47,173 nucleotides of DNA from Bifidobacterium hapali (lineage in GTDB: Bacteria; Actinomycetota; Actinomycetes; Actinomycetales; Bifidobacteriaceae), in assembly GCF_002259755.1 (NCBI RefSeq), contig NZ_MWWY01000019.1, positions 278 through 47,450 on the forward strand, given 5' to 3'. This document shows positions 1-8,018 of the stretch, in pieces. Position 1 is the first letter of the stretch. Every line of letters begins with the position of its first letter. A program made the translations under genes and the position numbers. The notes under the pieces were generated by a model, which was not told where the DNA came from, ran no database searches, and saw only the letters and a program-made list of their open reading frames with translations.

Positions 1-196
1 ACGTGTAACGCGAATACCGCTCGCCACGCGTCGAGGGTATTCCCGTCTTCTGTTCCTCGAGCCAGTCCCGATGCCACATACGCAACGCCTCACGACTGGG
101 ATACCCCAACTCCCGGATCGCGTCCGCCGCGCAGCACTCATACCTCACATACAACTCCACCGCACGCCGACGCTGCTCCCTCGTATACCTCGCCAT
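1..196 (-). CDS. IS3-family transposase OrfA, N-terminal part (cut by window edge)
   Basis: The reading frame starts at an ATG at 196 and is still open at base 1, giving about 65 residues. They begin MARYTREQRRRAVELYVRY and continue with a helix-turn-helix-like stretch ending in GYPSREALRMWHRDWLEE. This Tyr-Thr-Arg-Glu-Gln-Arg start followed by a short charged HTH is typical of IS3-family OrfA proteins, which bind the element ends and are normally fused by frameshift to the DDE catalytic OrfB. OrfB would lie beyond the left edge. A GGGAGGAG stretch about 10 bases upstream of the ATG serves as ribosome binding site. The 50-bp palindrome at 257-306 lies where the upstream end of the insertion sequence would be expected. 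The family call rests on pattern recognition, so a related HTH transposase is possible. Confidence 0.72.
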   Translation of the reverse strand, partial: MARYTREQRRRAVELYVRYECCAADAIRELGYPSREALRMWHRDWLEEQKTGIPSTRGERYSRYT

Positions 197-256
197 GATG
201 GCTCCTCCCGGATCACAGTCCAAGAAAACGGCACCACCTCACACGCACCATTCCTA

Positions 257-306
257 GTGGCAGAAAACGCTCACTAAGAGGGTACTCAGCGAGCGTTTTC
301 TGCCAC
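257..306. repeat. 50-bp palindromic element, copy 1
   Basis: An imperfect palindrome of exactly 50 bp runs from GTGGCAGAAAACGCTC to GAGCGTTTTCTGCCAC. Three further copies of the same length lie at 44897-44946, 46361-46410 and 46423-46472. Without the outer G and C it begins with TG and ends with CA, the usual termini of IS3-family elements. It sits about 60 bases upstream of the IS3-type OrfA start, so it may be or contain that element's terminal repeat. Confidence 0.8.
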
Positions 307-372
307 GCGGTCACGACCCACGCGGTCACGACCCACGCGGTCACGACCCACGCGGTCACGACTCACGCGGTC
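304..372. repeat. 15-bp tandem repeat over the end of the MFS gene
   Basis: The unit CACGCGGTCACGACC is repeated about 4.6 times without interruption; the fourth copy ends in T instead of C. The repeat overlaps the last bases of the 50-bp palindrome on one side. On the other it contains the stop codon (363-365) of the minus-strand MFS gene. Copy-number change would therefore alter sequence right at and after that gene's end. Confidence 0.9.
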
Positions 373-2048
373 TTTGGCGTGAGTAGCGCGGCAACCAGCA
401 CCGCGAGGATCGCGATCGCGAGCAACGCAACGTATCCAGCCGACATCACCGCGACCACGCCGAGGCAGCACGCGATCACCACGCCGTACGTATTCGCCAC
501 GTTAAACACCGCGAGATAACGCGCATTGTCACGCGGGTCGGGAATCGTCGCAGCAACGACATCCTGATTAAACACGTCGTACATGCCGAATGCGAATCCA
601 GACACAACGCCATACACGAACAGTCCGCAATCGATTACCGTAACTGACAGCAGCACACCAAGCACGAGCGGAATCACGATCGACGCCGCAACCACAGCGC
701 ACGCCGCAACAACCACCGTGCGCGTAGCCACGCCGCGCGCCTCGCACCACTCGCTGATCTGCTCGGAACATCCAGCTGCGAGCGCCGCACCCGCGCATGT
801 GCCAATCGCGAGCATCATCATCGCCATGCACGTAGCCCAAATTGCCGGCGCCGAAGTCGCCACCGAACGCACGTCCATGTACCACGCTGCGAGTACGTAA
901 TGCCGCACAATCAGCCACTGGAACACGGTCATCACACTCATGCCAGTCATCATCGCCACGCGTGCACCGTACGCGCGCCGGAACCCAGCGTTCTCATCGC
1001 CAGTCGGCAGCGAGAGCATCGACTTAATCGCCGGACCGAACTTGTACTTGACCGCCGCAATCGACTCGCTCGAACTTTCCTTCGGCCACACGAGTACCGG
1101 CACAAACGCAGCCAGAATGAACACGATCGCGGTCAGGCCGAACGGCAGGCCGCCACCGAACGCTATACCGCACGCGCCGAGTGCGACGCCGAGCATTTGG
1201 CCGACCATCAAACCGACGCCGCGCCAACGCATCGCGTGCTCGCGGAACTTGTCTGGCAGTCGTTCACCGAACGCGGCGGCGAGCGGCGCGGCGAGCATCG
1301 CGTACGTGATTTGTAGCAGAATCCAGAAAAACAGCAGCGCGGCAACGTTACCGAGTGCGCCGAGCGGCAACACAAACAGTGCGGACAATAGGCCGCCGCC
1401 GATAATCCACGGCGTGCGGCGACCGACAGTAGTGCGCGTGTGATCAGAGCTTACGCCGACGATTGCGTTCGCGATCAGACCGATCACCGAACCGATTGCG
1501 ATAATCATTGCGAGCCACGGCAGCGGCGCAGCGCCAGCCATGCGGGACGCTTCCGCGCTGAGCGGCGTGCCGTGACCGCCGCCGAGCGAGTTGCCGACCA
1601 GCCGGTCGACGAGCGCGGGCAGAGCGACCATATTCAGCATGGCCCACGGCGCGGTACGCAGGAGCGCGGCGAGCGTGAAACTTACGGTGAGACGGTTAAC
1701 TTGCGGTTTGGTTGGCGTACTGCCGTCGGCGGCAACCATTGGGTCGCGCATGTCGAGGAATGCGGAGGATGCGTCGGCGATCGGCGTCGGCGGGATGGCT
1801 GTGGCGACGGCAGGCGAGCCGGTGGTGGACATGCGCACAGCTTGCGTTTCTGCGTGCGCGGCGGAATCGTCCGGTTGCTCGCGTTCGATATGGACGGCGA
1901 GACGAGCGATTGCTTTTTTATCTTCGGGGGTAAGTGCTTTGTCGAGATCAGGACGATCGTCGATGCCTGGGCGGATGTAGATTTGGCCGGGTAGCGGTTT
2001 CGGTTGCGGCGACTGATTATCGGGCTGCTCAATATTGTCTGCGGTCAT
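363..2048 (-). CDS. MFS transporter with long cytoplasmic N-terminus
   Basis: The 561-residue protein is a major facilitator superfamily permease. The first roughly 115 residues are hydrophilic and rich in Pro, Asp and Ala, which is unusual for the family and implies a cytoplasmic extension. About twelve hydrophobic segments follow. The loop between helices 2 and 3 reads VSSDHTRTTVGRRTPWI, the motif-A form (SD-R-GRR-PWI) seen in sugar-type and SLC45-like MFS members. Substrate cannot be read from sequence; neighbours suggest a sugar. The ATG at 2048 has only weak purine-rich sequence upstream. The gene follows the other MFS gene (2341-3681) in the same direction, but a palindromic repeat and 292 bases separate them, so they are probably transcribed separately. 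The stop codon lies inside a 15-bp tandem repeat. Confidence 0.85.
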   Translation of the reverse strand: MTADNIEQPDNQSPQPKPLPGQIYIRPGIDDRPDLDKALTPEDKKAIARLAVHIEREQPDDSAAHAETQAVRMSTTGSPAVATAIPPTPIADASSAFLDMRDPMVAADGSTPTKPQVNRLTVSFTLAALLRTAPWAMLNMVALPALVDRLVGNSLGGGHGTPLSAEASRMAGAAPLPWLAMIIAIGSVIGLIANAIVGVSSDHTRTTVGRRTPWIIGGGLLSALFVLPLGALGNVAALLFFWILLQITYAMLAAPLAAAFGERLPDKFREHAMRWRGVGLMVGQMLGVALGACGIAFGGGLPFGLTAIVFILAAFVPVLVWPKESSSESIAAVKYKFGPAIKSMLSLPTGDENAGFRRAYGARVAMMTGMSVMTVFQWLIVRHYVLAAWYMDVRSVATSAPAIWATCMAMMMLAIGTCAGAALAAGCSEQISEWCEARGVATRTVVVAACAVVAASIVIPLVLGVLLSVTVIDCGLFVYGVVSGFAFGMYDVFNQDVVAATIPDPRDNARYLAVFNVANTYGVVIACCLGVVAVMSAGYVALLAIAILAVLVAALLTPKTA

Positions 2049-2185
2049 AGTTCGACCATCTTCTCCCTTACCATGTGATCTTCTCTATAAAAATATGGTA
2101 GCGACCGCGCGATACACATCAATAAGGAAAAGGCTCTCCTTGCAAGGACAGCACCGTTACGCAAACAGCAGCGCTGTTTTTCCTC

Positions 2186-2290
2186 GGCTCCCCTTGCTAG
2201 GGGAGCTGTCAGTGTAACTGACTGAGGGGTAGTCAGACGTGTTGAACGTTCCAGTCCGTGTGACTACCCCTCAGTCGTCTTCGACGACAG
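2186..2290. repeat. CTGAGGGGTAG-family palindromic element, copy 1
   Basis: A first hairpin is formed by GCTCCCCTTGCTAGGGGAGC. A second inverted repeat follows, with GACTGAGGGGTAGTCA pairing to TGACTACCCCTCAGTC, and the element ends in GTCGTCTTCGACGAC. Related copies are at 14502-14613 and 27036-27142. It lies between two co-directional minus-strand genes and could act as a transcription terminator as well as a repeat. Confidence 0.8.
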
Positions 2291-2340
2291 CCCATCCTAT
2301 CAATTAAAGGCAAAGAGAGCCGCAATTAAGCGCATGCGAG

Positions 2341-3681
2341 CTATCGAATATCGCGAATCTGCATAATCAGGAACGCGGCGATAAGCACCACGACGATGCA
2401 CACCGGGAACACCAGACCATAGTTGCCGCCGGTCGCCATAACCACGCCCGACGTGAGCAGCGAGCCAAGCACTGTAGACAGCGTATTCGCCATATTGAGC
2501 ACGCCCAAATCCTTGCCAGCTTCCTGCGGATTCGGCAAAATCGAGACGTTCAGTGCCTGATCGATCGCGTTATACACGCCGTACCCGAAGCCGGCGATCG
2601 CCGCAAACAGATACATGCCCCACGCATTGTGGAAAATCCAAGGCATCGCGGCACCCACGGCAAACAGTACGCTGGCGAGCGCGACCGGAATCTTACGCAT
2701 ACCGAGTCGGTCGGAAATCGGGCCGGAGATGAGCGCGGCGAGCAGCGACACGATCATCGTGATCACCGACATGGTTGCGATCACACCAGCCGCGGCTTTC
2801 TTGAGCTGGTCGTCGTCGTAACCCGAGTCGGCGAACGTGTAGTACTTGACCACATACAGCAGGTAGCCGTTGATCATCTGGTAGCCGGCGACCATCATGA
2901 GACGGCCGAACAGCGCGAAGTAGAAGTTGCGCGCGCCCTTACCGTGCGGCGGAATGAATGCGCGCAGTACAGCTTTGACACTGAGCGGTGCTCGTGCCTC
3001 GTCGAGATTGGAGGGTTCGCGCGGCCAAATACCAACCACGATGATGCCGACAAGCGCGAAGCCGAGAGCGCCGAGAGCGAATCCCAGATTAATGTTGCTA
3101 ATGAGCAGCGAGCCGACCAGCGAACCGGCGGTCTGGCCGAGCACGCCACCCGCACCCATGAACGAGGATACGGAACCGCGAAACTTGTCGGGCACACGGT
3201 CGGACAGTGTGGCGACGAATGGCGCGTTCATCCAGTTGTAGAACAGCTGCATGCCGCACCATAGCAGCAGGATGAGCGGCAGTGAACGCGTGACGAGTAG
3301 GCCGGCCACGCACGCACCGCACAAGATGCCACCGCTGATGATCCACAGCGTGCGCTTACCCCAGCGCGAGCGGGTCAGGTCGGAGAACGTACCGAAGATG
3401 ATGTTCGCGAGTAGCGCGACCACTGAGCCGACGCTGTTGATTGTACCGATGAACGCTTCGCGCTGGCCGGGCGCGATCTGATCGACAAGCTGCGGCACGA
3501 GGATGGATGACAGCGATACCCAGACGATACCGGTGATGATGAGGCTGACCGTAAAACCGGTGCCGAGACGCACTACATCGGCGATGGAGGGGGTGCGGCC
3601 GTAGCGGTCGGCCATCGGATCGTGCACTTGAGGGAATTCAAGTGGCGACTTATTCGTCGCATCGGTCAAGTCGCTAGTCAA
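2341..3681 (-). CDS. MFS transporter, probable sugar importer of the sucrose/fructan regulon
   Basis: The 446-residue major facilitator has about twelve membrane helices and the motif-A loop FSDLTRSRWGKRTLWI, close to the loop in the neighbouring MFS gene. It lacks that protein's long N-terminal extension, so the two are homologous but distinct. The start is a TTG at 3681, chosen because AAGGAG lies seven bases upstream. Upstream, a near-copy of the CGAACCGGTTCG operator (3808-3819) sits one base from a TATATT -10 box, with the same phasing as at the sucrose phosphorylase promoter. Sucrose, a short fructo-oligosaccharide or a related sugar is therefore a reasonable substrate, by inference from regulation only. 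Confidence 0.85.
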   Translation of the reverse strand: MTSDLTDATNKSPLEFPQVHDPMADRYGRTPSIADVVRLGTGFTVSLIITGIVWVSLSSILVPQLVDQIAPGQREAFIGTINSVGSVVALLANIIFGTFSDLTRSRWGKRTLWIISGGILCGACVAGLLVTRSLPLILLLWCGMQLFYNWMNAPFVATLSDRVPDKFRGSVSSFMGAGGVLGQTAGSLVGSLLISNINLGFALGALGFALVGIIVVGIWPREPSNLDEARAPLSVKAVLRAFIPPHGKGARNFYFALFGRLMMVAGYQMINGYLLYVVKYYTFADSGYDDDQLKKAAAGVIATMSVITMIVSLLAALISGPISDRLGMRKIPVALASVLFAVGAAMPWIFHNAWGMYLFAAIAGFGYGVYNAIDQALNVSILPNPQEAGKDLGVLNMANTLSTVLGSLLTSGVVMATGGNYGLVFPVCIVVVLIAAFLIMQIRDIR

Positions 3682-3766
3682 CAGCGTGCTCCTTCTTCCA
3701 AGAATTGTTGTGTCGCCATTTGTGGCTCATCAGGAGTCTCTCAGGAGTCCATCAGGCAACACAAAA

Positions 3767-3801
3767 TGCCCGGAACGCGATGCATCAGCGCATTCCGGGC
3801 A
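3767..3801. promoter_or_regulatory. Hairpin at the 5' end of the MFS transcript
   Basis: TGCCCGGAA (3767-3775) pairs perfectly with TTCCGGGCA (3793-3801), and partial pairing continues inwards. Read on the minus strand, the hairpin starts at the edge of the proposed -10 box and is followed by TTTT. It would form at the very 5' end of the message, as a stabilising cap or an attenuator. Only the pairing is seen directly. Confidence 0.6.
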
Positions 3802-3819
3802 ATATATCGAACCGGTTTA
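3801..3819 (-). promoter_or_regulatory. Proposed promoter -10 box and LacI-type operator of the MFS gene
   Basis: On the minus strand TAAACCGGTTCG (3808-3819) matches the palindrome CGAACCGGTTCG except at its first two bases. It is followed by one A and then TATATT (3801-3806). The same operator-A-TATA arrangement is found at the sucrose phosphorylase promoter. No strong -35 hexamer is present; TTGAAG lies 19 bases upstream of the -10. Confidence 0.6.
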
Positions 3820-3973
3820 ACAATACTTCAATGTATCGATATCGCAACGAATGCCAGTTTCAGCGGCTTATAGAATGCAACGAATGCAGAATTCGTACTC
3901 AATGAGAATCTGATAAATGTACAATTAAGCTATATATAGAATCTGACGAGTGCAACGTAAGGGACGGTAAACA

Positions 3974-5287
3974 TTGAAACGCAAAGCATATGAGCGCATC
4001 AAATTCTGGAAAGAGCACAAAGGAAAGCAAGCGTTACTAGTAACAGGTGCTAGGCAAGTCGGTAAAACATTTATTATTGAAGAGTTTGGCCGCACCGAAT
4101 ATGAACATATGGTCGAATTTAACCTCGCGCTCAACGACACTGCACGCAAGTCATTCAGTCAAGCGACGAGTCCCGACGACCTTTTATTGCGTATTTCCAT
4201 TGAAGCCAATGAGCCTCTCGTCGCCGGCACAACACTGGTATTTATTGATGAGATTCAACAGTGTCCCAACATAGTTACCTTTATCAAAGGTCTTGTAGAT
4301 AAAGGAGACTACGACTATATTCTCTCGGGATCACTGCTCGGAGTAGAACTCGAAGATGTTCGATCACTGCCTGTTGGATATTTAGACGAGTTCACCATGT
4401 ATCCGCTCGATTTTGAAGAGTTTTGCTGGGCGAACGGACTTGTTACCACCGCATTTGATATTGTGCGCAACAGCTTCACAGCCATGACCGAAGTACCAGA
4501 CTTCGTCCACCAACGGCTCACGGACCTGTTTCATCGTTATGTACTAGTAGGCGGTATGCCTGCAGCCGTCACCGCATTTCTCGATCACAACACCATTGAT
4601 CCTGTACGCGCAATACAAGCAAATATCCGCACGTACTACGAGCACGACATTAAGCAATACGCTCCTAAAGAGCACCGACTCACTATTCAGGAAATCTATC
4701 GTCTCATTCCCGGCGAATTACAAAGTCAAAACCGACGATTCCATGTCAATTCCATTACTGATATTAAGCGGTATGCACAGATCGAAGATGAATTCCTCTG
4801 GCTTACTCGCGCTAACGTGGCATTGCCCGTTTTCAATGTAGTCGCGCCCACAGCGCCGCTTATCACGAATCAGGAACGTCGTTTGCTTAAACTGTTCTAT
4901 TCGGACGTTGGACTGTTGGTCGGTTCATACGGGAAACGATCGTCAGTTGGTATTCTCGACGGACGTGCGTCAATGAATATGGGCGGAGTATACGAGAATG
5001 TCGCAGCACAAGAGTTAGCAGCTCACGGCTTCAATCATCTGTATTACTTCACCAAGAGGAATGTCGGAGAGCTTGATTTACTCGTTGAAACGAACGATGG
5101 AGATGTACTAGCGCTTGAGATTAAATCTGGATCATATTTTCGCTCGCATAGTGCGCTCGACAAAGCGATGTCGATTCCTGAATACGGTATCGACAAGGCG
5201 TACGTTTTCGCAGAAACTAACGTCTGCGAAGAGAACAACGTTACGTATCTACCTATGTACATGTTGTCGATGCTCAGTAATGAGTGA
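3974..5287 (+). CDS. AAA+ ATPase with C-terminal DUF4143 domain
   Basis: The 437-residue protein has an N-terminal AAA_14-type P-loop domain. Its Walker A is GARQVGKT (residues 25-32) and its Walker B is LVFIDEIQ near residue 90, followed by an arginine-rich sensor region. The C-terminal part contains NVGELDLLVE and DVLALEIKSG, the acidic and lysine pattern of DUF4143, which resembles a restriction-nuclease-like fold. Family members are widespread, of unknown function, and often found singly in accessory DNA. The start is TTG at 3974, supported by AAGGGA nine bases upstream. The gene is followed after 93 bases by a second ATPase. Both are AT-richer than the flanking metabolic genes, suggesting acquisition by transfer. 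Confidence 0.85.
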   Translation: MKRKAYERIKFWKEHKGKQALLVTGARQVGKTFIIEEFGRTEYEHMVEFNLALNDTARKSFSQATSPDDLLLRISIEANEPLVAGTTLVFIDEIQQCPNIVTFIKGLVDKGDYDYILSGSLLGVELEDVRSLPVGYLDEFTMYPLDFEEFCWANGLVTTAFDIVRNSFTAMTEVPDFVHQRLTDLFHRYVLVGGMPAAVTAFLDHNTIDPVRAIQANIRTYYEHDIKQYAPKEHRLTIQEIYRLIPGELQSQNRRFHVNSITDIKRYAQIEDEFLWLTRANVALPVFNVVAPTAPLITNQERRLLKLFYSDVGLLVGSYGKRSSVGILDGRASMNMGGVYENVAAQELAAHGFNHLYYFTKRNVGELDLLVETNDGDVLALEIKSGSYFRSHSALDKAMSIPEYGIDKAYVFAETNVCEENNVTYLPMYMLSMLSNE

Positions 5288-5330
5288 TACGCATCGCCGT
5301 GTGCGGCGCCACACAAACAACAGCCAAATT

Positions 5331-5380
5331 ATTCAAATCGTAATTTGACAAATCACGATTTGACAAATTACGATTTGAAT
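5331..5380 (+). promoter_or_regulatory. Triple 15-bp repeat over a probable leaderless promoter
   Basis: Three near-palindromic 14-mers, CAAATCGTAATTTG (5334-5347), CAAATCACGATTTG (5349-5362) and CAAATTACGATTTG (5364-5377), follow each other with a strict 15-bp period. The whole block is a 16-bp inverted repeat (5331-5346 with 5365-5380) around a centre. It also contains TTGACA (5345-5350), an 18-base spacer and TACGAT (5369-5374), with ATG six bases later. That spacing predicts transcription beginning at or next to the A of the start codon. Confidence 0.65.
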
Positions 5381-6784
5381 ATGACATTCATTGGCAGAAC
5401 CCACGAACTTGAATTCCTTGAATCCTGCTATGCAGACAAAAAAGCACAACTCGTGTTTCTCTATGGTCGCCGTCGAGTTGGCAAAACCGAAGCCTTGTCT
5501 CAATTCGCCGCAGGTAAGCAATGCGTGTTTTTTGCCGCACAATCTTCTACTAAAGAGGAACAACTTGCATCATTCTCTCGACAAATGTTTGAGGCAGGCG
5601 CTCCAGCAGGACGTTATGTAAGTCAATACACCGATTGGCAAAGTGCACTACGAGACATCAGCTCACTACCGTTTGGCAACGCACGGAAGCTCATCATTTT
5701 TGACGAATTCCCATATTTAGTCAAATCTGATCCGTCGCTGCCATCAGTACTACAAAACCTATGGGATCATACTTTGTGTCATGAAAATCTCATGATCATA
5801 ATCTGCGGTAGCGCAATGAGTTTCATCGAGAAAGAACTTCTTTCCGAAAAAGCGCCGCTATACGGACGAGCCACAGGTATTCTCAAAATGGAACCCATGT
5901 CATATCGTGAGGCTGCTGAGTTCCTGCCAAATTACAACGTAGAAGATCGCATCCTCGCATATTCGATCTTAGGCGGCATTCCGCACTATCTCGCACAATT
6001 TGATCCAGACAAGAGTTTAGAAACCAACGTCAAGCAACGAATTCTCACCAAAGGCGCAGCTCTATACAGTGAAACAGAGTTCCTCATGCGACAGGAATTC
6101 CGCGAAATCGCCATCTATAACGCAATCATTCAGACAGTAGCGATGGGCGCAACGCAACTAAGTGACATCGCCAATCGAGTGATGTTACCCGCGCAGAAAG
6201 TGAGCGTATATATTGGTAATCTCATAGAAGTTGGCATTCTTACCCGAGAACTTCCGGTAGGATCAAAACTAGTAGAACAGTCCAAAGGCATGCGCGGCCT
6301 CTACCAAATCACCGACGGTTTCTTCCGCTTCTGGTATGCGTTCGTATTCCCCAACCGCTCCGACCTCGACATGGGCGACATAAATGGCGTATGGAAGCAC
6401 AGCATTCAGCCAATGTTGCATAACTTTGCCGCAACACCATTCGAGAAAATCTGCGCACAATGGTTACGCATACAAAGTATTGCCGGCAAACTACCTTTCC
6501 GCGCAACCGATATCGGACGATGGTGGGACAGACACAACGAGATTGATGTGGCAGCAACCAGCCGAGATAGCAAACAAGTAATACTCGGTGAATGCAAATT
6601 CCGTAGCAAACAAGTCGACACCGCCATATTGCGAGCCTTGCAAACTAAAGCCGTAGCGTTCACAGCCAGCGACATCTACTACTATCTGTTTTCTCTCAAC
6701 GGATTTGAACCAGCACTGCAACAGCTTGCTCTTATGGATACACATATCACGTTGGTTTCGAGCGACCAACTATACGTTGATTAA
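5381..6784 (+). CDS. AAA+ ATPase of the archaeal-ATPase/DUF234 type
   Basis: The 467-residue protein begins MTFIGRTHELEFLESCY, the usual opening of this family. Walker A is GRRRVGKT (residues 29-36), Walker B is KLIIFDEFPYL near residue 100, and a GSAMSFIE sensor segment follows. A winged-helix-like region and a C-terminal DUF234 part with FEKICAQWL and VILGECKFRSK complete it; that last motif is nuclease-like (E-x-K). The in-frame TTG at 5345 would add twelve residues encoded entirely by the 15-bp repeats and by the -35 and -10 hexamers. I therefore prefer ATG 5381, without a Shine-Dalgarno sequence. Function is unknown; members occur in mobile or accessory regions. It ends 35 bases from the convergent lacI gene. 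Confidence 0.83.
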   Translation: MTFIGRTHELEFLESCYADKKAQLVFLYGRRRVGKTEALSQFAAGKQCVFFAAQSSTKEEQLASFSRQMFEAGAPAGRYVSQYTDWQSALRDISSLPFGNARKLIIFDEFPYLVKSDPSLPSVLQNLWDHTLCHENLMIIICGSAMSFIEKELLSEKAPLYGRATGILKMEPMSYREAAEFLPNYNVEDRILAYSILGGIPHYLAQFDPDKSLETNVKQRILTKGAALYSETEFLMRQEFREIAIYNAIIQTVAMGATQLSDIANRVMLPAQKVSVYIGNLIEVGILTRELPVGSKLVEQSKGMRGLYQITDGFFRFWYAFVFPNRSDLDMGDINGVWKHSIQPMLHNFAATPFEKICAQWLRIQSIAGKLPFRATDIGRWWDRHNEIDVAATSRDSKQVILGECKFRSKQVDTAILRALQTKAVAFTASDIYYYLFSLNGFEPALQQLALMDTHITLVSSDQLYVD

Positions 6785-6818
6785 TGCGCGAACGACATCA
6801 CGCGGCAGCTTTGACAGC

Positions 6819-7919
6819 CTACATAGCAGCTGGCGCGCATTGTCGCGTGCTGTCGCCTTGATGGAAGGTAACTGGCACGCGGTCCATCGCTTCGGCCACA
6901 TCATGCGGTGACGCAGTATCCCGATCACTCATGTCGATCACGCCCACCTGATCGGCGTCAAGTTTGCCGTCGGCCGTTTCGCATGCTTGCATAAGTCGCG
7001 TCACAATACGTTCGGCGAGCGCAGCGAAATTCTGCCGCACGCACGTCAGTCTCACGCCGGCAAGATCAGCCATACCTGTGCCGTCATACGCAACAATCTG
7101 CACATCATCGGGAATCCGTAATCCTCGCTGCAGTGCAGATTGCACCACGTATGCCGCAATATAATCAGACCCGACAATCGCATCCGCATCCGGATAGTTG
7201 TCGAACACATGCTGCGCAACGTCTCGCTGGTGGACAAGTTCAGAAACCTCGCCAGCCTCAACGTAATCGTATTGAATACCAGCTTCGTCGAGCAGTCCTT
7301 CGAGCGCAGCATGCAGGTGAACAGTCGGGAACGTGGTACCCATGCCGCCGCCGTAGTCAATGAACTGCGATCGCGGACCGCCGACGGAAACAACGTGACG
7401 CGCGCCCGTGGCGATGAGATGCTCAGCAACGAGCTGGCCACCGTAATCATGGTTGGAACCAACGGCTGGAATACCCGCGCCGAGATATCGGTCGACTGCG
7501 ACGATCGGACGGTTGATCGACGTCCAGTAGACCGGCTCATGCTCGGTGTGCGCGGCCATGATCAGACCGTCCATCATGTGCCGACGCAGCATATCGATAC
7601 AGTCAACTTCGCTCTGATTTGCGTCGACGGTGGAGCACAGCATGGTATGTAATCCGCGTTCTGCGAGCGCGCCTTGCAGTGCGGCGATGAGCGCAGCGAA
7701 AAACGGATGACGCACGGTCGGCACGATCACGCCGACGAGATTGGTACGGCCGCGATACAGATTGCGAGCGAGTTCGTTGGGAACATAGTTGAGTGATGTC
7801 ATCGCTTCTTCGACGCGCGAGCGCATGTCGTCGGACACGTATCCGCTGTGATTGACGACCAGTGATACTGTGCTCAGCGATACGCCCGCGTGCTTGGCGA
7901 CGTCGCGCATGCCTACCAT
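6819..7919 (-). CDS. LacI-family transcriptional regulator of the fructan locus
   Basis: The 366-residue protein has an N-terminal HTH reading VAKHAGVSLSTVSLVVN, a hinge helix around LARNLYRGRTN, and a periplasmic-binding-protein-like effector domain with VGGPRSQF and VAYDGTGMADL. The start is ATG 7919, eight to nine bases after AAGGAG; an upstream in-frame start would add 26 residues with no family match. Its DNA-reading helix is identical to that of the LacI at 27292-28374, and most of the rest is similar, so the two are paralogues. The likely operator is CGAACCGGTTCG, found at the binding-protein, GH32 and sucrose phosphorylase promoters. It lies about 100 bases downstream of GH172 on the same strand and may be its last cistron. 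The inducer is unknown, presumably a fructose-containing sugar. Confidence 0.9.
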   Translation of the reverse strand: MVGMRDVAKHAGVSLSTVSLVVNHSGYVSDDMRSRVEEAMTSLNYVPNELARNLYRGRTNLVGVIVPTVRHPFFAALIAALQGALAERGLHTMLCSTVDANQSEVDCIDMLRRHMMDGLIMAAHTEHEPVYWTSINRPIVAVDRYLGAGIPAVGSNHDYGGQLVAEHLIATGARHVVSVGGPRSQFIDYGGGMGTTFPTVHLHAALEGLLDEAGIQYDYVEAGEVSELVHQRDVAQHVFDNYPDADAIVGSDYIAAYVVQSALQRGLRIPDDVQIVAYDGTGMADLAGVRLTCVRQNFAALAERIVTRLMQACETADGKLDADQVGVIDMSDRDTASPHDVAEAMDRVPVTFHQGDSTRQCAPAAM

Positions 7920-8018
7920 TGTCGCGCTCCTTTCTCTCGCCTTGTGATCTGCGATTTGTCGCACGTTTGCGCGCGATTTACGCACAACCGCACACAACCA
8001 CGCACAGGGCAGAAATTA

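Noticed and set aside
304..372. CRISPR array
   Set aside because: The 15-bp units are directly adjacent with no spacers, and no cas gene is present.
5345..5380. Longer N-terminus of the DUF234-type ATPase from TTG 5345
   Set aside because: The twelve extra residues would be encoded by operator-like repeats and promoter hexamers; conserved sequence begins at ATG 5381.
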